Assembly (NCBI GenBank): GCA_010645155.1
Contig: CM021322.1
Span: 10,368,322 to 10,432,321, forward strand
Source of the DNA: Tigriopus japonicus
Lineage: Eukaryota; Arthropoda; Copepoda; Harpacticoida; Harpacticidae
Direction: 5' to 3'
Length of the DNA: 64,000 bases
Below are positions 55,755 to 64,000 of this stretch, in pieces; positions within the stretch are counted from its first letter, which is position 1, and each line of letters starts with the position of its first letter. The notes under the pieces were generated by a model. It was not told the DNA's origin and ran no database searches. It saw nothing but the letters and a program-made list of their open reading frames with translations. A program made the translations under genes and the position numbers.

Positions 55755-55830
55755 TGGACACTTTTGGACACTTTTGGACACCCTCATTTTTGGACACCCT
55801 TATTTTTGGACACTTTTGGACACCTTTTGG
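55755..55830. repeat. Short tandem repeat (TTTTGGACAC)n
   Basis: Units TTTTGGACACC and CTTATTTTTGGACAC alternate six or seven times. Confidence 0.8.
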
Positions 55831-56035
55831 GCAGGGGTGGAAAAAATGTACAAGAATCAAATGCCCACCCTGTGTATCATTCCCAAATAAAAGTAGTGTT
55901 GCCATCACGATTTGTGATGATTTGTAAACACAAGTATATAAGGATCATTTTTGCTGCAATTCTTCGTGCATCACTTGACATTGGGGCTTAGGTTGGAGCA
56001 TCACTAGATCTTGGGAATAGGGTTGGAGCATCACT

Positions 56036-56216
56036 CAACCTTGGGGCGTGGGTTAGCCAACGTTGGGGCTTGGGTTAGCCAAGGTGGGGGCTTGGGTTAG
56101 CCAAGGTGGGGGCTTGGGTTAGCCAAGGTGGGGGCTTGGGTTAGCCAAGGTGGGGGCTTGGGTTAGCCAAGGCGGGGGCTTGGGTTAGCCAAGGTGGGGG
56201 CTTGGGTTAGCCAAGG
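56036..56216. repeat. 22-bp minisatellite
   Basis: About eight units of GGGGGCTTGGGTTAGCCAAG type. It leads straight into a second array. Confidence 0.92.
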
Positions 56217-56422
56217 CGGGACCCTTGCGGTCCAAGGCAGGACCCTTGCGGTCCAAGGCAGGAACCTTGCGGTCCAAGGCAGGACCTTTGCGGTCCAAGG
56301 GGGACCCTTGCGGTCCAAGGCGGGACCCTTGCGGTCCAAGGTGGGACCCTTGTGGTCCAAGGCGGGACCCTTGCGGTCCAAATCAGGACCCTTGTGGTCC
56401 AAGGCGGGACCCTTGTTGTCCA
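56217..56422. repeat. 21-bp minisatellite
   Basis: About ten units of GGGACCCTTGCGGTCCAAGGC. The 21-bp period keeps every frame open, producing spurious proline/glycine-rich frames on both strands. Confidence 0.92.
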
Positions 56423-56439
56423 TTTTCCTCCTGTTGAGC

Positions 56440-56523
56440 CAACCATCCTCTCTATCAAGGCAACCATCCTCTCTGTCGAGGCAACCATTCTCTCTGTCGA
56501 GGCAACCATTCTCTCTGTTGAGG
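56440..56523. repeat. 21-bp minisatellite, third type
   Basis: Four to five units of GAGGCAACCATTCTCTCTGTC. It is interrupted by the MITE at 56524 and resumes briefly at 56974. Confidence 0.88.
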
Positions 56524-56973
56524 CAAGAACCACTGAATTTCACTGGACTGGGAGGCTAACGAGAGGAATCATGATTTCCACTAGGAACAGTTCAATTACG
56601 TTCTTCTACACATGAGACCTTGCCTATGTTGATAAGAATACATATATCAATTTTCAGCTCAATCGAACGTAGGAGTCAAAGATATGCTCTCTCAAAGTTC
56701 AGTGCAAATTCTACCGAGAATGAATGAGCTAGCCCTTTAGTCGTAATCATTTTACCACAAAAGGGCGAGTTCATTCATTCCATGCCCTCTTCAGTACATA
56801 AGTTTGAGAAGGCATAACTTTTCAATCCGTCATTCGATTGGGCTGAAATTTGAAATACGTGTTCTTCTCAATGCAAGCTAGGTCTTGTTTGCAGAAGAAC
56901 GCAATTGAATTAATCCTTGTAAAAATCATAATTCTCACCGTTAGCCTCCCACTCCAGTTTTCAGTGCTTCTTG
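56524..56973. mobile_element. MITE, family M1, copy 2
   Basis: Collinear with 26325-26768. Inserted into a minisatellite unit, with GTTGAGG on both sides (56517-56523 and 56974-56980). Confidence 0.85.
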
Positions 56974-56980
56974 GTTGAGG

Positions 56981-57921
56981 CAACCATCCTCCATTGGGTA
57001 ATCAAAATGAACCAAGCTTGTGACCAGGGGGCTTCCACAGTTCATCCTTGTCGCTATTGCAATATCGTGAAACGCACTTGAATGTAAAACAGTTGTAATG
57101 GTCTGAAGCTCCTTGGTACATTTATTATCACCGATATTTTAAACCAGTAACAATTTCTTGTAACGCACACCAATTAGTAATTGGTTGCGTTGTATCAGTT
57201 TTGACTGTAGAAGGTTTTCAAGACCAATCTAAGGAGCTATAATTTGTTCTCCATCTTTCAAATACGTTGAAATGAATACTTTTTTGGAGCTTGTGTTCCT
57301 TCAATCAACTTGTTTTCGGGTTGGGGACTTTAAACTATATGGAGATGCAACAGTTCCTGGATTTTTTCAACCCCTTTTCACAATTTGTGCATAATTTGAA
57401 TTTAGTGACAATCAGTGTAAAGAAGCTTTCAACAAGCTCAAGTCTTTTCCTGTTTGTTGATCTTTACGCATTGTTCATGGAATAATGACTTTAAACTAGA
57501 GTAGAATACTAAATAATTCACCACAATTTTATTCTGAAAGGCACTCCTCATTATCACAACTACACTGTAGAAACGGCCACCAAATTCTTTGATTCATCAC
57601 TGCAATTGCGAAATACAATATTTGGTATGTGTCACATCATAGTAAGAATCTTGAAACTTGTCACCCAAATGAAGTTTTCTTTGCTAAACATAAGATAACC
57701 GCATATTTATGTTCAGTATAGTCCTGTTTTGTTGTGACTAACCCCTTTTTCCCATTGTTTTACGGAGATTTGTGTTCTGCTGAAAGATATTTTAATAAGG
57801 AGTCTAAAATGCAGTCAAGCCATGCAGAGCAAAGAATCGTTCAGGAAGATCAGTCATCATTTATTCACTTGTCCGGAAATTTCAGGTAATTTGAAGCAAA
57901 CGATTTGCATTGACCGTTTAC
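56981..57921. other. Intergenic DNA, no feature recognised
   Basis: Nothing recognised beyond the last partial minisatellite unit at its start. Confidence 0.4.
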
Positions 57922-58361
57922 TAAGGATGGGTCCGGATCGGTCATGAGCCGGCTCAGAATAGGATTGGATCGGTTCTGAGGGCGGCTTGTTGTGAGCCAG
58001 ATCCGATCTAGAGTCGGAACCGTCTTCGGATGAGTCGACCCACAAAATTTGGATAATTAATTCTTGGAAACTTGACTTTACCATTTTCACCCAGTTTTTT
58101 CCTACTTTTACTTCATGAAGCTTTCTTAAAGCAAATGAAAAATTGTTTTATTTTCAAAATTGTTATTGATCTTAAAAACCGTGACAGCAAATGAAATAAT
58201 GCTAGAAAATCTTACGTTAAAACCCTATATGAGTTGGATTCGCACCGATCCGGTCCATCTGGATTCAATTTTTTTCGGCTCTGTACGTACCAATCTGTTC
58301 CGAAAAGTAGCCGAATCGACCCTGACCCGGAACCGAAAAATCTTGTCCCGACCCATCCCTA
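57922..58361. mobile_element. Possible hAT-like MITE, 440 bp
   Basis: Tips TAAGGATGGGTCCGGA and, inverted, TAGGGATGGGTCGGGA, followed inward by CGGATC/GATCCG words. Flanking 8-mers agree only at TTAC, so the duplication is weak. Confidence 0.55.
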
Positions 58362-58809
58362 GGTATTACGTTTGTGAAAAAAATATTTTTTTCATGACAA
58401 TCATTAGCTTCCATCTTGGCGCAAAATTTGCAAAATTTTCATTCGTTATTTCATTCATTCCCTTAAACCTCTAATAAATCCCCCAAAAATATCGACTGGC
58501 TTTAGATCAATCCTGATTTAGTTACGATGATTGGCCCCAAAATAGTTAATGTGGGCATTTATTGTGAATGATTAAGGGACAAAAAACAGATTGAGAAAAT
58601 GGAATAAGAATGAAGTTCGAGATGAGCTAAAGTTTAAATTTATGATTCGAAACAAATTCATGACAAGTAAAAATTTGGGACACTTGCCATTTTCCAAAAC
58701 GCAATGCCTTTTTGTGAGAAAAATTTCTCAATTATCTCTTTTAAAAGGAACTTGAAGCACGGGCGAAGATTCAAACCAAAAATATTTCTTGACCACGCAT
58801 ACGTTTCAG

Positions 58810-59026
58810 GAACACAATGCACGCCAAGGTGTATTTCTTCAATGGTCTCTTGGCTTGCTGTTTGCTATTGATTCGTTGTGCGCGAGGCGAAGACATCCTT
58901 TTGGCATGTGATGACAATAGAAGCTTAAGGGAATTGGGAGAAAACGATCGCTTTATAATTCGAAGCCATGATTTTTCCCTTTCTGGAGGGTATGATGCAT
59001 CTCAGAGATGTGATTATCGAGTTAGG
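58810..59026 (+). CDS. Exon 1 of a secreted CUB-like protein
   Basis: ATG at 58817 opens a 70-codon exon ending RCDYRVR directly before GTAAGT (59027), a strong splice donor in phase 0. Residues 1-24 are a signal peptide (GLLACCLLLIRCARG). The rest, with Cys at about 31 and 65 and a CDYRVR block, resembles the first half of a CUB domain. A TTTCAG just before 58810 may be an acceptor, which would put a non-coding exon upstream. TTTTAAAAGG near 58739 is a TATA-like alternative. The next exon was not found. A Gypsy element fills 60716 to the window end, so the intron is probably long. Confidence 0.6.
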
Positions 59027-60715
59027 GTAAGTGCTTGAATGCAAAATACGTGTTCACGGTTTTTCTTAAGCTGGAAAAGTCATTTTCAAATTCCAATAAC
59101 TTTTGAAACCAATTTTGAGGTATGAATCTAGATTATATACAGGCATGTAAATTTTGCTTATTAAGGCTAAAAAACAATAACAGAAAGAATTTTTTGAACA
59201 TTGCTTCTGCTCAATTCTTAATTAGTCTAAGGGTTGTGGTTACCAAAAATAAAACAATTAGAAATATACAAATCAGTGGGCACTAAAAAGGTACAAAGCA
59301 AAAGCAAAGATCACAAACATGATAAATTGAAAGTAAGAATGAAATTTAGGCACTCAATTTCATATCAAGATAGAATGAGCAAGAATGTTATCCAAGATTC
59401 ATAAATTAAATGAAGATTTCAGAGAATGACTACGAAATTAAAAGTGAATCATAAAGTAATGATTTTTTTGATGATGGTAGCATAGCAGAAATTAGGATTG
59501 AATTACAAAGTTTTGCAATAAAATCCCTCCCTGGCATCAATTTGGTATGCACATATAATAACGTATATAAAAATATATAAAATATAAATATATAAGATAT
59601 ACGTACAATCCACATACGTGGATTGTACGTATTTGCCAAAGGACAAAAAAGTTCATCACAACGAATTCTGGGAGACAGGAGTTTGCCCAATTGGTATATT
59701 GGGTGTATTTTGGTAGCTTGAAAGTATTCTGATTGGTTTTAGTCCTGCAGATTCTTCAATCAGACCTTTATATGATGACCCTGAATTCTATATGGCACAT
59801 ATCTCTTCTTGATTATTTGTGCACTTTTTGAGATTTTACAACCTTAAGATGGAGAGCACTCTTGGTGATTGTACATCAGTGAATCATGAACCAAGGTAGA
59901 ACGGAGAGAGTAAAAATAGTCCAATTGGAAGATATTCTCAACATTTGCTTTTCTTTCAATTTTTAATGTGTCCTTGTTTAAAATAGGGAAACATAAGCAA
60001 GGTAACTAGTAGTAAGTGAGGGAAAAGTATTAAATTCTCCTGGTTCTGGAAAGATATTTGACCTAGATTTGTTAGGTAAAAATATTTTGTTCAATATTTA
60101 AAACTTTTATCATCAATTCAAAATGTTGGTGCCTATTTATAAATTTCAACTAAGGGGCATCCGAATGGCCCGAGATCGAGATTTGATGTGCTTTGTGGTT
60201 CTAAAGTAGACCACAAGAGGCGCACCATATGGAGTTGAGAAAAAAATAAGAGCGTCATATTAAGTAACTTTCGAAGATGCTAATTCTGTAAATCAAGACG
60301 TTGTGTGATGGAAACATTTACCAATATGCTTCAGGACTCACCCTTGACGATTTCCACTCGTTTTGAGGTATTTTTGTTGATTCTAGGTCAAATTTGTGGC
60401 CTTGAGGATCCTCAATGCCTATCTAGGTTGAGAGAATCTGTTTATTTTGACATTTGCTGCGGATGTGCAAATGTTGTTGATTTTGATCAAGAGTCCGTAT
60501 TGTTCAGGGTGATCGTGTCATTACTATTCATAATTTTCTAAATGACTTTCAAAAATCCTACTTTGGTTTTGAAATCTTTCTTGCTTTTTAAAACAAATTT
60601 CCAATTTTAGCTCCGCATCAGTTTAAGGTTTAGTATCCACGAGTCAATTCCAACTTCGTTCTTTTCCAAAACTAAACTCGTTTTTATTTCGTTCTCAGGG
60701 TGATCAAAATTGCAT
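59027..60715 (+). other. Probable intron or intergenic DNA
   Basis: AT-rich, no conserved exon recognised. A palindromic stretch ACGTACAATCCACATACGTG near 59600-59630 is notable. The 78-codon frame at 60305-60541 has no known domain. Confidence 0.4.
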
Positions 60716-61640
60716 CACTACACTATTCCCCTCTCAGCCGCAAGCCGGGGACACAAAAATGCAGGCCTGAGGCGATCTATGGAGACACGATCAGCACGGG
60801 AACAAAAATCCACTAAAAAGTTTTTGGCCACGAGCTTAAACTTTGAACGGACCAGAATATGGAAGCTGCAAGGGTCCTTGTACACCATCGGAGCGCACAT
60901 ACACAAAATCTGTTGATTGAAGTGATTTAGGCTCATAAGTGGAGACAAGACCATGATATATTGGTGGGGTGGCCCTTAAACGAGCCATGGACTGACGCAA
61001 TAAATTAGCGAAATCTTCAGGAGGAACATGAGGTCCAGGCGGGGACAGGAACTGACCAGGAAGGCGAATGGGTTCTCCAAACACCAGATCACTAGGAGCA
61101 GCATCCGGGTCAGCCTTGGGAGTGAAACGGAGACTTAAAAGCACCAGGGGCAATTCATGAACCCAATCCTGGCCAGTGGGCAGTCGAGCTTTCAATGAAG
61201 CCTTTAACTGTCGATGAAAACGTTCCACTAAACCATTGCATTGGGGATGATGGACAGTGGTGCACTTGGATGTAAATCCCAACTCTTCCATGGAGGAGCG
61301 CCACAAAAGAGCCGTAAACTGTCGACCGCGATCAGTTATCACAGTACGCGGTGCACCAAAGAGCGCTACCCATCCAGAAATAAATGATGAAAGAGTAGAT
61401 TTTGCGGTGATGTCGACCATTGGAACAGCCACTGGGTATCGCGTGAAACGATCAATACACGTAAGTAAGTAGCGAAAACCACATGCTGGAGGAAGTTGCC
61501 CAACAATATCCACATGCACGGCTTGGAAGCGATCTGAAGGGGTGGGAAAAACCACCAGGGGAACTTTCGTGTGTTTATGGACTTCGATGATTGGCATGGA
61601 TGGCATTCTCGGACCCAACGAGCTATATCAGCAGCTACAC
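60716..61640 (-). pseudogene. Gypsy integrase core and tail
   Basis: Core motifs: FQAVHVDIVGQLPP (Asp), TVITDRGRQFTALLW (Asp), CNGLVERFHRQLKA (Glu), then PLVLLSLRFTPKADPDAAP and a chromatin-side tail with SGPFKV. A frameshift near 60860 throws the end (SIDRLRPAFL) into another frame, and another near 61560 separates the core from the zinc domain. The integrase would insert retroelement cDNA. No LTR could be identified below 60716. Confidence 0.87.
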
Positions 61641-62070
61641 CTTTCCAAACAAACCGGTCCAAGATAACACGTTTTGTAGCCCTGAAACCAGGATGAGAAG
61701 CAGAGTGGGCTGCATCGAACACTTGACGTTGTAAGGAACTGGGAACCACAGGTCGATCATGACCTAAAGAAGTGTCCACCAAAAAAGCGAGCTTAAAAGA
61801 TGGTGTGACACGATATTTGAGCGTCAGTCCAGGGCAGGAAGAATGTACATCAGACTTTTGATCCCTCAGTTGCTCTTTGGCAATGTCAACCAAGGATGGC
61901 TCAGCAACAATATGAGAAACAGCACAAACACGAGAGAGAGCATCGGCAGGAGCATTGAACTTTCCCGAGACATGGCGAATATCAGTGGTAAACTCGCTAA
62001 CAAATGACAGGTGGCGATCACGACAAGGTGTTCTTGTTTTGCAGGGAGACATGGCAACGGTGAGAGGCAT
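61560..62070 (-). pseudogene. Gypsy RNase H end and integrase zinc domain
   Basis: FTTDIRHVSGKFNAPADALS is the standard RNase H-integrase tether. An HHCC-type domain follows (AAHSASHPGFRATKRVI, WVRECHPCQ). The frame is offset from both neighbours by single-base shifts. Confidence 0.85.
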
Positions 62071-62407
62071 TGTGATCGGGAAATACTACAAAGTTCCGAC
62101 CTTCAAGGAGGTAATGAAACTTCTCAATCGCAAGCTTAATTGCCAGGAGTTCACGATCAAATGCATCATAATTGGATTGAGCAGAAGTCATCAGATGTGA
62201 ATGGAATCCAAGTGGCTGCCAATGTCCATCTACAAGTTGCTCTAGGACCGCTCGAACAGCAAGGTCAGAGGCATCAGTGGTGAGGGCCAAAGGGGCAGAT
62301 GGATCATAAAATCCAAGGGATGGACCCTTACTGAGGAGTAACTTGGCCTCATTGAAAGCCCCAGTCGCAGCCGAAGTCCACAAGAACTTGCCTTTACCCA
62401 GCAGGGA
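62018..62407 (-). pseudogene. Gypsy RNase H
   Basis: LALTTDASDLAVRAVLEQ (first Asp) and YDAFDRELLAIKLAIEKF (Glu) are intact, with HFLLEGRNF-like FHYLLEGRNFVVFPDH before a frameshift near 62070. It is in the same frame as the RT upstream, separated only by a TAG at about 62410. Confidence 0.87.
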
Positions 62408-63660
62408 CTACAGAGGAGCCAAGACTTGTGCAACCTTTGGAATGAACCGATGGTAGTAATTAATCAGGCCCAGGAACCGTTGAAGGCCTGCTCGATCTTT
62501 TGGAATAGGAAATTCCTTAATGGAGAAAGCCCGATCTTCAAGGGGCCGAACGCCAGCTGCATTAATGTGATGTCCCAAAAAGGTCAGCTCTGGAACAGCA
62601 AAGACGCATTTAGCAAAGTTGACAGCAAGGCCATGTTTTGAGAGACAAGCGCAAAGCTGGTGGAGGAGAGTGACATGAGAGGAAAAATCGGCTGAAGCCA
62701 CCAGAATATCATCAACGTATACAAACACGCCATTCGGACTTTCCAGAACGGCATTCATGAACCGCTGAAATGACTGGGGAGCATTGCAGAGTCCAAAAGG
62801 CATCCTTAGAAATTCATAGAGTCCAAAGGGTGTGGTCACGGCAGTTTTAGGAACGTCTTCTTCAGCGACAGGAATGTGATAGAACCCTTTTACAAGATCC
62901 AAGTTGCTGAAGATGGTGGACCCTCCCAGATCATTGGCAAAGTCTTGAGCGTGTGGAAGGGGATAAAGATCTGGAGTAGTGGCAACATTTAGGCGGCGGT
63001 AGTCACCACAAGGCCTCCAAGATCCATCAGATTTCTGGACCATATGGAGAGGTGAGGCATAAGGATTTGATGAAGGGCGGGCACTGCCAGCTTGGCACAT
63101 GACGGCGAAATCATATTTAGCATCACGGAATTTGAGAGGATCAAGGCGACGTGGACGGGAGAACACTGGAGGGCCCTTAGTTGGAATGAAATGGCGAACA
63201 GAGTGTTCACACTTAGCGAAGTCTAGGCCCTCTGGGGTGTCTAGAGAAGGAAACTCAGAGCGTAGAAAAGCTGACACAGAATCAGGGTTGGTCGGAGTGA
63301 TCAAAATAATAGACGGGATTGGGGCACCTCGTCGGGATCCTCTCAAGGACCATTGACTCTTGCGCAAGGTTGCAGAGTTAGTAAAGACTCCAATATCACA
63401 TGCAGCTAAATAATCAGCATTTAAAATTGGTTGATCCACAGCAGCCACCAAGAAACGCCATGGAACAGGGCCAAACCCAATGTTGGTTGTTAGGCTTGCC
63501 CAACCAAAGACAGAAATAGTTCCCCGGTTGGCAGCTGAAATGATTGGAAGACGAGAGGTGGAGGAGATCAATGACTGGAAATGTGGAGAAGCCGGAAGGA
63601 TGGAAAGATCCGCGCCCGTGTCCACAAGGAACTTAATGTTGGACGTATCTCGGACAAAAA
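62408..63660 (-). pseudogene. Gypsy protease and reverse transcriptase (405-codon frame)
   Basis: The retropepsin motif MDTGADLSILPAS sits at the start of the longest frame, with DQPILNADYLA closing the protease. The RT blocks are complete: KSDGSWRPCGDYRRLN, IFSNLDLVKGFYHIPV (Asp), FGLYEFLRMPFGLCNAPQSF, VFVYVDDILVAS (YVDD) and FLGHHINAAGVRP. The frame upstream of the first Met continues to about 63660. A single TAG after LAPL at about 62410 and three shifts downstream are the only lesions I see, so this is a relatively young copy. Confidence 0.9.
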
Positions 63661-64000
63661 TCTGCCGGCTAGCTAAGGAAGTAGTCCTGGTGGCCTACTT
63701 CAACAGGACTACTCCTCGTTTCCCGCCAGCTCTTCAAATTGGATAGCTCGAATAGGCCTTGGTTTCCAGTCACAAGGACTTTGGCAACGTTTTGCTTTGG
63801 TTCAGTAGGCTTGACGACAATAGCACAATTTACGGTCAGGCTTTGAACCTGGCCGAGGTGAGTGGCGAACAGCAGCTACAGAGAAAATAGGCTCACGACA
63901 AGCCTTAAGCCGAAGACGAGTCCCCTTCGCCAAGGCTCGCAAAGAGACGTGATTCCCAGCTTGACATTCTTCCACAACAGTAGCCTGCAGTGATGATGGA
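63661..64000 (-). pseudogene. Gypsy gag C-terminus, partial
   Basis: The minus strand holds the C/H patch of mag-like gag (LCYCRQAY, a stop, then AKRCQSPCDWKPRPIRAIQF) and, toward 64000, a helical capsid end (VVEECQAGNHVSLRALAKG). The rest lies outside the window. Confidence 0.75.

Noticed and set aside
56163..56559. Long overlapping Gly/Pro-rich frames on both strands
   Set aside because: They come from 21- and 22-bp tandem repeats. A 21-bp period keeps all frames open without selection.
1..64000. CRISPR array, bacterial operon or phage module
   Set aside because: No spacer-repeat pattern, Shine-Dalgarno organisation or phage genes. Tandem arrays here have no unique spacers.

Overview
The window reads as animal nuclear DNA from an invertebrate, most likely an arthropod and possibly a crustacean such as a copepod. 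The evidence is AT-rich spacers, intron-bearing or isolated single-exon genes, a GTAAGT splice donor, tRNA-derived SINEs, and BEL/Pao, Gypsy, mariner and non-LTR retroelements. There are no bacterial operons, Shine-Dalgarno sites or CRISPR arrays. The species cannot be fixed by eye, and all similarity statements here come from reading, not from a search.

Host-like genes are few. Three long single-exon minus-strand genes (2617-3873, 29042-30316, 51795-53042) encode a secreted family with a C-type-lectin-like domain followed by a discoidin/F-type-lectin-like domain, and they share 5' flanking blocks. A fourth, broken member (7597-8067) is fused in frame to a piece of mariner transposase. Exon 1 of a signal-peptide, CUB-like gene lies at 58817-59026; the rest is not visible.

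The remainder is mostly layered mobile DNA. 1-2.6 kb: a broken Gypsy gag-protease cut by a second LTR element. 6.6-10.8 kb: a tRNA SINE, the mariner/lectin chimera, a 47-bp minisatellite and a 1.27-kb hAT-like foldback with a perfect 8-bp target duplication. 12.6-22.5 kb: a Gypsy element (minus) split by a complete but dead BEL/Pao element (plus) with 5-bp duplications. 22.5-32.3 kb: two arms of a dispersed repeat in inverted orientation enclosing lectin gene 2, with non-LTR fragments and MITEs between. 32.3-42.4 kb: nested hAT-like elements, a diverged tandem duplication, a 3.5-kb terminal-inverted-repeat element and inverted minisatellites. 56-57 kb: three back-to-back minisatellites and a MITE. 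60.7-64 kb: a nearly intact Gypsy pol.

The most interesting locus is 42988-47335. It carries an unrecognised, cysteine-rich, nucleic-acid-binding-looking coding sequence with an 85-bp coding segment repeated at both ends. Four separate insertions interrupt it: a 94-bp hairpin, a 451-bp SINE, a 565-bp hAT-like MITE and a 1.1-kb foldback. Removing the first three, each with one target-duplication copy, leaves the flanking frames in register, which argues that one unknown protein-coding element was there before the insertions.
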